From NCBI GenBank assembly GCA_003693705.1, contig RBZT01000125.1, positions 310,001 to 374,000 of the forward strand: DNA of 64,000 nt, in the 5' to 3' direction. The notes under the pieces were generated by a model. It did not search any database. It saw only the letters and a list, made by a program, of their open reading frames with translations, and was not told the DNA's origin. The translations under genes and the position numbers were made by a program. Source of the DNA: Polymyxa betae (taxonomy: Eukaryota; Endomyxa; Phytomyxea; Plasmodiophorida; Plasmodiophoridae). The first letter of the stretch is position 1; each line of letters begins with the position of its first letter. Of the stretch, positions 43,334 through 55,052 are shown one piece after another.

Positions 43334-45348
43334 ATGGCTTTGGAGTCCGTCTATGCGACTCTCCCTCTAACCGAATCCGATTACACGACCGGCCTGGAAC
43401 CGCCTGGCCTAGTCACTAGAAGCCTGAGATATGCTCTAATAGCATGTATTGCGGTCACTGTTGGACTAGTAGCCATAGCACCCGTCTATGACATCCGCCT
43501 TGCGGCGTCGTCCTCAGGATTGGTCAGCAGATACACTCTGCCTTTAGCCTCGTTTCCTAACCTGCTTTGCAGCAGAATGACAATGATCTGACACCACCCA
43601 TTCTGGTTGTTAAACCTGAAATGAAACGCCTCCACTATTGTCAGCGCGTTTGGTATCGACGTGCAGCAATTCTAATAGAAGCTTAGGTGGGCTGGGCCCA
43701 GATATGTCTCAAACCTTGCCTAGAATTCCAGCTTTAGCCGATCCCGAGTATGAGCTGGTCCAAGTTCAAGCTTTCATCAGACATGGCGCCCGTTTTATCA
43801 ACGCCCCAGCGTATTACGGCATCACATCACTAGATGCATTGCTGATTGAATGCAGGCAATGCTGGCCCGGTCAGGAGCATGTCGCCTACAATTGCTCTTT
43901 GGATGAGCTCACAATTTCTGGACATGATCTGAGCCAGCGTTCACTCTCTGTAAGCATTCTGATAGCATGCTCAGTCTTGTGCTAAGTTTTATCTTCATTA
44001 AGGTTCCCAGACTATATCGCAAGAGATATATGGAGAGCAGGTTGGTAAATCTCAAACGCGAACTTCCGTTGGAGTATTTTAAAGCCGAGCAGGAATTTCT
44101 TTAAAGGCGATTGCCGACTCGGGCAATTGACAGAAAGAGGGCATCGTCAAGAAGTTGCTCTCGGTAACCTATTCCGAGATGCTTACGTTGATCGGCTCAT
44201 AGATTCGGACCTGAACCCCAATCAGGTCCCTTACAATGGCATCATCTGATTGCCCGATCAAACTAACGCTATGCCTGCAGGTTTTCGTCCGGGCCCACGA
44301 TATGCCACGAACCATGATGAGCGCGCAGGCCTTTATTTCAGGAATGTTCCCTGAGCATACATCCAGCGATGCGCTTGCCTCTATAGTAGATATCTGGTAG
44401 ATCTTTGGAGACGTTGCCTCTATCAGCTGATAAGAAATATAGGACTATGGATTCTAACGACGAAGATGAAGTCATCAATCCACATGAATGCCCCGGTGTC
44501 GATCTGCAACGCGAGCAAGTACGGCCCGCGTTTAAGAAGAAAAAAATCGCTGATGTAAATGATGACAGGCGCGAACATCGCCAGAGTACGTCCAGCACGA
44601 GATGACAGTAACTGCCCGGCTGAATGAGCAGATATCGAGAGTGGTTGGAGTTCCGGTCGAGGAGCTCGGCACAAATAAGTTCGACTGTTTCTTTATCTCG
44701 CTTTGTCAAGGCGATCCTGTCCCGGATGGTATCGATGAAGATCTCATGCACGCCTTTGAGGCCGAGGTCGTTCTGCCTTCATCTTGTTTTTATCATTTAG
44801 ATCAAACTGTATTCAGGCCAGATACAATCTGTATTATATGATGCAGTATCCGAATCGTGTCAGCGGTAGCCGATTGACGATCGGGCCGCTGCTATACGAG
44901 ATCTTAGATGCGATGAAATCAATCGACTCCACGCCCAGATTCTCGTTGTACAGCGGGTGCGTTCTTATTCTGATGACGTTAAGATTCCACTCACATTTTA
45001 CTTTCAGTCATGATAGTGGGCCCATCATGCTTCTTCTCAGCGCCTTTGGCATAGAAGATGAACATTGGGCGCCGTTGTAAGTCAAATCAGATCAATCGAA
45101 ATTAGTTCTCAAATCATATTAGCGCTTCATATATATCTCTGGAAGTTTACCGTCGCCATGAACAGCATTTCGTCAGGTTTATCTACAATGGCAGCGTCCG
45201 TCATATGCAAATCGGCGATGCCAGTAACGGCCTGATTTCATTGGACGCCTTGGAAGAATATCTAATCCCTATGTTGCCGACCATTGAAGAATGCCCTCAA
45301 ATGCGCCGCTTCATGCCTTCAGTTTCGAATCGTTTTGATTATGCATGA
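43334..45348 (+). CDS. Membrane-anchored histidine acid phosphatase, paralogue B
   Basis: The start is ATG 43334 (MALESVYATLPLTESDYTTG). A signal anchor (YALIACIAVTVGLVAIAPVY, about residues 35-55) leads, after an intron, to LTPPILVVKPEMKRLHYC, collinear with DLAPPHLVLRPDLSKLHYC in paralogue A. Catalytic motifs follow: QAFIRHGARFI, GQLTERGHRQEVALG, AHDMPRTMMSAQAFISGMFP, MMQYPNRVSGSRLTIGPLLY, LYSG spliced to HDSGPIMLLLSAFGIEDEHW, then ASYISLEVYRRHEQHFVRFI and EECP near the end. The RHG and HD residues are intact. Relative to A it has RHGAR in place of RHGDR and a longer C-terminus. The exon order is the same, so the pair arose by duplication. The stop is TGA 45346-45348. Confidence 0.85.
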
Positions 45349-45631
45349 TCACTGTGATAAAAAATATTGTAAATTTTTCTTAAAAAGGCTATCGAGTGCC
45401 ATGGGCTTTGAGTTTGACTGTTTAGGGTGTTGGAAAGCGTTCTGGCTGAACCCTTCCGAGACGAGATTCGCCGAGAGGCGTGACCCGTTTCTGTCGTAGA
45501 ATAGTTGGAACTGAGACGTCGGCTAGCTTGATGGTCCCCGTCAATGACCGGCAGCTCGGCTCAGCGATATTGGTTAAACTGGGCGACAACAGGGAGACGA
45601 GCACCGTTCACTACCCTATCCTGGGGGTTAG

Positions 45632-46387
<756 letters not shown>

Positions 46388-46556
46388 ATATGTGTTGTTG
46401 ACAGATTTTCTTTCAAACGATTGTCATATTGTGTTGCATTCTAGATTGTTCTATAAAATATTCGTAATATATACGGTTGTTGAGAAATGAAGTCACAGTG
46501 AATCTCGTACTACAATGTTAGAAAACATTAAAATTATTTTAAAACATTATCTTGCA

Positions 46557-48835
46557 AGGAATGGATGAACGGAATACATTCTTTCGATTAGCAACCGTTT
46601 CTGTTCAATGGTGAAGTCAAGCGAAATTAACCGCTTGATGTCTTTTCGTAAGAGAAGAAATGACGAATGAGACATCAGTTTTTGCCCTCGTAAATGCATT
46701 GCACGCTTCCCAATTTGATGTATATGGGTCAGGATTTTGCCACTGTCCTCGACCGTCTCGAAGCCCTTGCTAATTTCAGAAGGGTAATTGCATATGAGGA
46801 TTCGGTGAATGGAATGAATGCTCCTTCGAATTGCTATCCAGATGCTTAGTTTCCCGTTGATATTCTTTTGAGCTGATCATTACCTCTGTATGACGGGGTA
46901 TCCGCTTTACTTAGCTTGCCAGCCTGATACATCATCAAAAGAACTATTGGTAATGTTGTTAGCAATGCTGGGATAATGGATGCAAGCTCGATCGTGATTT
47001 CATTCTGTTCCAGCATCTCATCCAGCTCGAGCAGAGATTCTTCGAGATCGACTTTGAGCTTTTGCAATTGCTGATTTTACTTAGTTGAAAAAGAATAGAC
47101 GTGATCACGTCGCTTACAATCAGAATGCACCGAAACAGGTCGCCAGCAGCCAAAGCGTATAATGGTTTAGATATATCATGCTTATAGGAATCTAAAACCA
47201 TGGTCATATCGCCAAGCGCAGCTTGTTCTTCAATTTGTCGAATGAAGTCCTCCCGCGATAGCCCCGGCGGAACTAATTTTGGATTCCTTGATAATTGTTC
47301 CATACCGAACTAAATCAACGTATCAGCAATGGCGAATAAATTCAAGCTGTTAGGTGAACCTCCCGTAGCATAATCTCCAGGGTCGTTCGCTCTGCTAGTA
47401 TTTCCGTTCGCTTCAATGTTGGAAGGCGGGGTCTGGTTAATCGCTGATGAATTGCATGCAGCGGAATCGAAACATGTTCGGTCTTTGCCAGTGTTAGATG
47501 AACATGAGAGAAAACATGATTTCTTGTACGCACCCAGAAATCTCCTGTTACTTTATATGCACCATTAAGTAGCACTTTGAGAGCGCCTCGATGGACATAC
47601 ATCTTGCGACCGCAGTAAAGAGCTGTAATACCAGAGATTGTATATGCGAGCCAATGACGACGAAAATGGCCAGGTCGCTTTAACTAGTTATATTGTTAGA
47701 TAACTGTCCTTGATAGAAACATGTTCCTACCTCATTTCTGGACTGCATCAATCGACTGTTCATCTCAGGAAGAAATGTCAAGATACGGTTCAAAGCGTGT
47801 AAAGCATCAGTTGTTGAGTAGATCGAGGATGGCTCAGTATCACAGCACATCCTCTCCAGATCAAGAATTGGCTCAAACCATTGGCTGACATCGGATGATT
47901 GTGTTCGACTCAATCGAAACGAATGATGATGCAGTAATCCCGCTTTTCTCAATAACTGCCTCTTTAGATCGTATAGGCGAGCAACTTTCTCCTGAATATC
48001 AATCCGACCGGACAAGTTCACTTCGCAGTAAGCAGTCAAAATCAAACTAAAAGATAAGTGTGCTTCCAACCGCTGAATATTAACGGTTTAATCCCGGTTC
48101 GAAACGATCTTAAAACGAGTCGTGAGTAATCGGGCCGATGTCGATACAGAACAGCCAAAGAGGAACGACCCTTAGAAGGTAGCCCTAGCAGGGGCCTGAA
48201 CCAATTCTCTGGGCCCTGCTCTAATAAATCACGTAAAGGCTTCCGAACACGTAGTCGCCCTTTCCAAAACTCCTACAAAGAAAGTGAAAACACAACAATC
48301 TTGCGAATTGCAAGGATGCCCACAATGTCAGGGTATAATCCTGTCAGGATTTCAAGGTAATATTCCATAACCTTAAGAAACCATTAGAGAGACGCATGAG
48401 GCACATATATTTTACATGACGTAATATCCAGCGAGTCGATTGCATTGCTATAATGCTTAGCGAATCCAATAGCAGATTTGCAGGCAGCGATTTCTATAAA
48501 TACGTAAGCAGCAATAGCAATGAATTTTTGTCGTCAACTTTTTCTGTGTTATATTGCTCCAAATCCAGCACTTCGCAGATCAAAGCGCAGAGGTCTTCAG
48601 GCGACATCGGATTTGATATGGGCGCTAGCAAGGATTCTGCTAGCTCTTCAATGCAGTCCAGAATCGCTGCCGCTTCCGAGCTGCTTGTAGCTTGCGCTGC
48701 CAGCTCTGTTAAAATCGTGTCCTGCCATTCGTTCGGATTGGATTGTTTTGTCGTATTGGCGCCGCTTCGGAAGGCAGGTGACTGAGCGCCGAAGAACGAG
48801 ATGTCATCGTTATCGACTTCTGTATCATCTGTCAT
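46557..48835 (-). CDS. NCA2: NCA2 family mitochondrial protein (nuclear control of ATPase 2)
   Basis: At least nine exons. The start is ATG 48835, with an acidic, Ala-rich N-terminus, then LLLDSLSIIAMQSTRWILR, LYPDI spliced to EFWKGRLRVRKPLRDLLEQG, RPGHFRRHWLAYTISGITAL, and RNPKLVPPGLSREDFIRQIE. The family core follows: KPLYALAAGDLFRCILI spliced to QLQKLKVDLEESLLELDEML, IELASIIPALLTTLPIVLLM (membrane helix), then AIRRSIHSIHRILICNYPSE and the C-terminus IKRLISLDFTIEQKRLLIER. Yeast NCA2 affects expression of mitochondrial ATP6/8 mRNA. Plants (DGS1) and fungi have the family; animals generally do not. The short frame at 48494-48835 is its first exon, not a separate gene. Confidence 0.85.
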
Positions 48836-48910
48836 CAGAACAACAATGTTATAAGTAGGCTAGCAGGTAGCAGTAAGCGGCTGCGGCCTTCTCCCAGAAT
48901 GTTGTTACAC

Positions 48911-48939
48911 ATTGCCCCATTGCCCCATTGCCCCATTGC
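48911..48939. repeat. 8-bp tandem repeat (ATTGCCCC)
   Basis: Three full ATTGCCCC units and a fourth partial one lie in the divergent intergenic region between NCA2 and the gene at 49261. No function is assigned. Confidence 0.8.
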
Positions 48940-49260
48940 ATTCAAAGTCGAAGCTGTTTGCCATAATGCATAAGCTCAGCACGATCTCGGCCAGGACAGT
49001 ATTCTGAAACTAGTTGGCTTGTACAAGATATGTGAGCAATTCGTATCCTTCCAGCGGCAGTAATAGTGTTATTTTAGGAATATTTCACATTGCGAAAAAT
49101 AACCTCGGTGTGTTCCGATCACTATCAGATCGTATGCCAAGGACAATGGGCGGGATATATTGAAAATTTCAAGATGTGCCGGGAGTGACGAGATGACGTC
49201 ACAGGGATACCAATAGGGTCGAAGAGGACTCCGTCGACATCACCGAGTTAACATCACCGC

Positions 49261-49983
49261 ATGGGCGACCGCCAATCATCGGGATATCGTTCCCACAGAA
49301 GGCAACGACCATCCAACAAACGCATGGCGTTGAGTCCCTTGGATGTGAACAGGGGAGATTACGATCACAATCATCTGTCTAAATCAATAGTCTCGCGTGC
49401 GGTTGGTTTCGATGGGGAGTTGTCCAGTCTTCGGGACGAGATCAGGAGATTTCGTGCTTCTATTCTTGAGCATCGCGAGTCTATTCAATGCCTGTCACAT
49501 TCCATAGAACAGAAGAAACAGGCTGATTTATTTGAGATTGAATCAGAACATGATGTCTCATTTGAGCTTATCCAAAGTCAATTGAAGGGATTCAAACAGA
49601 AAACAAGTTCACAATTAGACGGTCTTACAAGGCAGATGAACCAAGGCACACAGACCTGCGAGAACAAACTTGAAGAACTCCTTTCAAGGATGTCTCGAAT
49701 AGAGAACAATCTGGCCGAACGTAGTTTGAATGGGAACAGTTTTTATAACACTAATGAAGCTGAAGATTACAGCAATAAGCTGCTCCATTATTCGAGTTCA
49801 TCACTGTCACACGAGCCATCAGGCAATCAGTACTATGAAAAGCTTGACGATTCAACCGAGACAAAGAAAGATTCCCCAATCGCATCGAGCAAATTAGAGG
49901 ATAGAAAACAACCCCAGACAAGGTATTGTTCTGGTTTCATTTCTCATTGGGCGACAGTATCCAGATTTTCGTCTCTTTCATAG
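49261..49983 (+). CDS. Coiled-coil protein, unknown function
   Basis: ATG 49261 (MGDRQSSGYRSHRRQRPSNK) begins an Arg/Ser-rich head. Residues 60-155 are a coiled coil (ELSSLRDEIRRFRASILEHR, LIQSQLKGFKQKTSSQLDGL, LEELLSRMSRIENNLAER), followed by a Ser/Tyr/Asn-rich tail. A short intron near 49921-49963 would alter only the last few residues (QTRFSSLS). It is about 225-240 residues. The head and rod layout resembles basal-body or axonemal proteins such as SF-assemblins, but I have no specific match. Confidence 0.55.
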   Translation: MGDRQSSGYRSHRRQRPSNKRMALSPLDVNRGDYDHNHLSKSIVSRAVGFDGELSSLRDEIRRFRASILEHRESIQCLSHSIEQKKQADLFEIESEHDVSFELIQSQLKGFKQKTSSQLDGLTRQMNQGTQTCENKLEELLSRMSRIENNLAERSLNGNSFYNTNEAEDYSNKLLHYSSSSLSHEPSGNQYYEKLDDSTETKKDSPIASSKLEDRKQPQTRYCSGFISHWATVSRFSSLS

Positions 49984-50095
49984 TAAGCATAACTGTACAA
50001 CATCATCATGACGATTAACTAATTAACTATTAAACTAACTGATAAATAAACAATGAACCAAATTGTGTGAATAATGCTCTATGCTATTACAGTGA

Positions 50096-50726
50096 TTATT
50101 TCTTGTGTTCAATCTTTGGCAATGTGAAAGTCTGGGAATGGCCTTGATGGGGATGAAGGAGCCCGACCTGGGGCATCACGTCCCAATTTACAGAGATATT
50201 TAGAGTAGCTTCACTAAGGCCCGATAGTGTGTCGTACAGCTTATATTCAGGGACCTGATTCACCAGGTCGATTTTATGCTGGCCTGACCTTGGCATAATA
50301 GTGTCCCAAAGAACCAGCCGATTATCAACCTATAGGAGTTCTTAGCAACTTGATGGAAAAGCAACAAATGCTTAGAGCATACTCCGTCTTTACTGATATA
50401 TGACGCCTGAATGTACACGAAAAGCTGCTTAACATTCCAGGTGAAGAAATCCGAAAAATCGGCGTTCAAGTTCAGTTGCACTTTCGCTTCATCAAAGTTA
50501 TGGTATCGCCCTCGGTTGTGCTTCCTTTAATTTTTATACAGTTAAAATCCAGCAAATGTAACAGTTCTTGATCGTACACAGATTTAATTTTAAGATCGGG
50601 AATATGTGTCGTAGCGACTCTCTCCTCCAGGATAAATCCCGAGATATCACAGAGCACAGCAACAACAGCCATGGCGGTTAAAGTGAAGAAGAATAAGGCA
50701 TTGGCCCTGGACCAGACCGTATGCAT
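50096..50726 (-). CDS. SPCS3: Signal peptidase complex subunit 3
   Basis: The ATG chosen is at 50726: MHTVWSRANALFFFTLTAMA corresponds to MNTVLSRANSLFAFSLSVMA in animals. One N-terminal membrane helix is followed by a lumenal domain with INLNADFSDFFTWNVKQLFV-like text (VQLNLNADFSDFFTWNVKQL), VYIQASY, the 'W' region after an intron, and the end LSEATLNISVNWDVMPQVGL, QTFTLPKIE. The length (about 175 residues) fits the 180 of human SPCS3. It is an essential structural subunit holding the SEC11 catalytic subunit in the ER signal peptidase. Confidence 0.93.
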
Positions 50727-50924
50727 GATGGGATATACTACCAACCTCGTATATGCAGATCAGGGATCTGATAGGACTGGATACAGAAGAGACAATTCCA
50801 ACATGTAACTGTAGGTGACGCAGCCCGATGAAAAGGTCCGTAAGTTCAATTCCAATTTAAAAAGAAGGAGGATTCCTGGTTTTTATCTGTTCTCTAAAAT
50901 GCGTTCACATCCTCTGTTTGTTAT

Positions 50925-51227
50925 TCAAATGACTTTTTCTTGTCCTTCTTCATACTTGTGATCATAAAAGATAGATCGTGAATGTTTGTCGCAACACCTG
51001 TTGTTACTCTTTCGAAGCGCTTTCCTTTGAACGTCGGCGTGCAACTTCATTTCTAAAGCTCGTTCATCTCTGCAATCTTTAGCATGCTGTTGTTGCTGAT
51101 CAACAAAATCCAACGCCCAAAACCGAATATAAAACTGTTGTAGAAAGCTTACAACGATGACAATTCGGACTGCAAGTTCAGCGATAGGTGTAGCTACGCT
51201 CCTAAGCCCTCCGATGGGCTCGCTCAT
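50925..51227 (-). CDS. Possible small membrane or Cys-containing protein
   Basis: ATG 51227 opens a frame of 100 residues: a hydrophobic part (IAELAVRIVIVVSFLQQFYI) then a charged tail with CRDERALEMKLHADVQRKAL. A 57-base stretch (GTAAGC...GATCAG) could be a retained-frame intron that would remove part of the hydrophobic segment. No family is recognised. The region 51228-51680 upstream shows nothing clear. Confidence 0.3.
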   Translation of the reverse strand: MSEPIGGLRSVATPIAELAVRIVIVVSFLQQFYIRFWALDFVDQQQQHAKDCRDERALEMKLHADVQRKALRKSNNRCCDKHSRSIFYDHKYEEGQEKVI

Positions 51228-51680
51228 TCATGAGTGTATGCGGCCGGACAGACCACGGTCCATGTGCAGCAAGAGCGCCGACAATTTTACATGAGGGCAA
51301 TGTCGAAATGAGTGATACTAACACATTCCAGCAATGCAATGCGAATCGAAATAATTGTGCATGATGAATTTCGTGCGTGGAAGAAGAGCGATGATTGTGA
51401 CGATGCTGTATAGCGGACGTGATCCATTCCAATGATTTATGACTAGGTGGATATTTCAGGTTCTTTAGCGACCAACAGTCCGGAACGTTTGATTGTCAGA
51501 ATGTATCACTGGAACGGATCCAGAATAATCATACTACTTCTTCCACTTTGGATTTTGAGGCAGCTGTGAATTACAGCTGCAGATAAATTCCAGTGAATGA
51601 CATGACGGTGAAACATTATTGAGTGAATCTGTCATAGAGATCGTACAGGTCTTTAAAGATAAAAGTATCGCTTCAGGCTG

Positions 51681-52370
51681 ATGTCAACTGATTTCGGAAC
51701 CCAAACCAGGATGCCTTCACCGCTGCCCAAGTCGCCATTGGGCTCCGATAGGTCTCGTTCCAGATCGATAGATCCTTTCTCTGAGCCTCCTGGGTTAACA
51801 GACAATAGCATCGTGATTTCGCCTCCAGCCGAGCCATGTCGATCAAAAACGGTTTACCTTGAAGGTGAAAATGGAACGTTTGCGACAGTTCTGTCCTGGT
51901 TTCCATTGCAAACACGCTTCGATGCGATGCCGATTCTTCGTTCCGGGTTACCTCTACGAAGATTTAAATATGGATTATTTCGTCTTAATGTCGAGGAGCG
52001 AAAGTTTCATTGGAATGAGAACGGCATCGATTGCGAAAGTACACTCGATATCACCGGTTTAGAGAGCATGCTTGCTGATCGATAAATTAGTTAAGCTTGG
52101 GAATATTCAAGGGCATCTTCCATCACCATCTACAGAATTGACGTTCGGCTTTAATTTACGAACAGCAAACGAAGAGTCTCCATCGAATATAGTCTGGTTT
52201 CAAGCTCCAAATAGTTTGCATTTCCGTTTCTGGCTCAGTTGTCTACCCAATTTGTTGACGAAAGAGTTTCGAGGGACATTACACTCGAGATCCAGTAAGT
52301 GGAATCTGATAAGTTAACGATGATCAAACCTAATCTGTAATCAGAAATCATGCTAACAATAGGTGATTAG
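51681..52370 (+). CDS. Probable PH-domain-like protein
   Basis: ATG 51681 begins a Pro/Ser-rich head of about 75 residues. Then comes a roughly 130-residue unit with strand-rich text: MPILRSGLPLRRFKYGLFRL, ERKFHWNENG, STLDITG, then after a short intron KLGNIQGHLPSPSTELTFGF, NIVWFQAPNSLHFRFWLSCL. The order (basic first strands, 'l.W', 'i...G', a final helix with Trp) is that of PH domains. A last intron leaves only SD before TAG 52368-52370. The intron inside the domain reads as 34 bases, unusually short, so the join may be wrong. The probable role is phosphoinositide or protein binding. Confidence 0.5.
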
Positions 52371-52424
52371 CTTGGTCGTAGATCTCAATAGGTAAACCAT
52401 AAATTTCAAATATCTCCTAAACGT

Positions 52425-54883
52425 TCAAAACCCAGAGATCTTTGTATTGATCCGTAGAAGCTTGAGCAAACGTTTGTCACGCGTTGCTGATGGTAGATAC
52501 CTGAAAATAACTCCAAACTATACAGCACTGTAGTAAGACGTTGTGCTCGTTGACAGAATCATACGAGCTTACCTCAGAATTTGCACGTAAGCGATTTAAT
52601 TCAGAAAACTGCAGTTTCCCAATCATCGTGCATCGCAAACAACGGTGTACCATTTCAAAGTGCAGATCATCATCTGATACAAATCCTTTCCATCGCTCTT
52701 CGGAGAAAGGTTTGCCACCATCAAATATGATATTTGCCCGGAAGGCGAACATATCCCATGAGATATCACCATTGCTTGAAAGCGCCGCTAAACTTGAACT
52801 TGATGTCACCAAGACGTTGCCACAATCTTCTTCCAGAAACCGTATTAAGCAACAATTGATGCCGATGGCAGTACTGAACCAGTGTCGACTGCATTCGTAT
52901 AGTTCTGCCTTACGAATGCGAGAGCAATCTGAGATGTTGATCACGTTATCGGTGTAGTTATCGGCTTCTAACGAAACAATATACGATTCGTTTGAGGATT
53001 TCGATACAACAATGAGACGATTGGTCGTACGACATATTCTGGCTTGGATCTCAGCCAGTCTGGGAACTTTAATCTGTGATATTAACCGATTTCGATCATC
53101 AACCAATGCCCAATGACGATCACTGAAAAGCAAGGTCAGCGATAACGGCAAACAAACATCGATAAATGCAGAACGCACAAGGCAAGCCCACCAGATCTCG
53201 AGATAGGCCATTCAGTAGGACGGAATCCAGTACAGGATTTGATAGGAAAAACTGTTAGAGAACTAATCGTCATATAGTCGGCATTCGATTCGAGACCAAG
53301 ACCGATTTGTAATTTGACATCCTGTTTAACGAGATATCTTCTCGCAAAATCGACCCAGGCAGCAGCATCGCTAAAACAGAAGTAAAATATACAAATCTAT
53401 AGCGACATATTGTATACCTGTACGTCGATGCATAACCAAATGAGATACGAAGACAACCAGTTGGTTTGCCATCGATCATGTCAATATCATCACCACATAC
53501 ATGGCCGCGCTCCAGATGCTTGCGAATATCGTCTGGTGAAAGCTGTAGGAATTTCTGACAGGCTCCGGAATTGCAGAAACATCCCGAGCGTAATTGGAAT
53601 CCGCATGCACTCGCCAGACGATGTATGTGCGAATAACCTCGATACGAGCCAGATTCAGTCAAGGCTGAAAAGGTGATAATTGATCCCTGATTTGGTGGCA
53701 TTTCTCCATCATGATGATAGCCATAGATCTTGAATACAGGAGCCCCATTATAATGTTCCATTCGGAGCATTTCCGATGCAACAAAAGCGGTTAAAGACGA
53801 GCAGTGTTCGCTTATCGATCGAAGGCCGCCGAGCTGTCCCTCGATCAGGTCAAAACCGCTGTTGATGCTGTCGATGAGAGTGAAAGCAATTGAGCCATCT
53901 TCGAAGCGCGATGCCAGATCGGTTCGAGGCTGATAGAACAGCTCGGTCGCTATCAAAGCATCGTATGTTCCGCCACCAAAATACGTCTTCCTAGACAGAA
54001 GATGTTCGGCATCAATTCGAATAATTAATGCACCGAGGCCTGTTGGCAGCTGTATCATTTATCAGAATGAATATCAACAGCAATAATAGGTTCGTTACAC
54101 CGAATATTTTGTAAAACGAAACGACAGTGAAGTCAGCAGCGATCTCGCCCAGATCGAGTTTAGTTGTGGCACAATATTTCGATGCATCCAACAGAACAGC
54201 CCATTTCCGATCAAATCCTGAAAGCACGCCGCCAACGTCGCGAATCGTGCTTAGCATCGATAAAGATGGTCGAATTCCCGAGAAATTGCATTCAGCGGGG
54301 ACTGCGAGCAGCGAACACGACGACAGATCTTCATCCGTTCTTTCACCAATCTCGGAAACGATCTCGTAGTTCTCATCCAGGCAGACGACAGATGCGCCAA
54401 GGGCGCGAGCGACCTCTCTCACGCCAACCACGCTATTGTGATTCAGTTGCATGAAAGCAAACGTAGAAGATGGGCTCCAGGCGAAACTATCAGCTACCAA
54501 TCGAATAGCGGCTGTCGCTCCAGCACAAAAAATAACTTCGTGTGTTGCAGGAGAGACGTTCACAAACTGTAAGATTCGGCGCCGTGTAGCCTGAATTCGA
54601 TCCAGGACAGCCATGCCGATCGGCCCTTGCGAATGCGGATTGGCCCATTGGCTATCGAGCAAAGATTTGGATTGAGCGTCGACCTGGAACTTGGTGAATG
54701 GCGCTGAGCCAGCACTGTAAGCATGTTAGAGGACAGACAGGGAATTCGGGGGTTGTTAGGAACACACTAATCCAGGTAGATAGCGGCGTCCGGTGATCCG
54801 AACGATGGGATTTGGTCTTGTCGGAAGTCTTGGATGGTGTCGTTGTAGCCGGGATATTGCTCCAAGAACCGCTCACGATCCAT
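52425..54883 (-). CDS. MOCOS: Molybdenum cofactor sulfurase (two-domain)
   Basis: Exon 1 starts [20 protein letters not shown] at 54883. A splice gives [20 protein letters not shown], then [39 protein letters not shown], the PLP-lysine segment [33 protein letters not shown] and [20 protein letters not shown] (the persulfide Cys). The C-terminal MOSC half reads [20 protein letters not shown], a splice, [36 protein letters not shown] and HRCLRCTMI. The enzyme adds the terminal sulfur to Moco for xanthine dehydrogenase and aldehyde oxidase (fungal hxB). The C-terminus after HRCLRC looks shorter than usual. It lies 170 bases downstream of striatin on the same strand. Confidence 0.93.
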
Positions 54884-55052
54884 TGATATAAAACAACTAA
54901 ATGATAATTACGGATTTGCTGTTTAATGATACATATAATTGTTAGACGAGGTTTTGCAGGCGACGTTCGCAATGAACAGAGCCATAACGGTAACATTTTA
55001 ATTGAATAATTAAAGGGATATCTTCTGGAATATGTTTTTTTTGTACAGTCAT

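Noticed and set aside
48494-48835. Separate short acidic gene
   Set aside because: Its frame splices smoothly into the NCA2 exons, so it is the NCA2 N-terminus.
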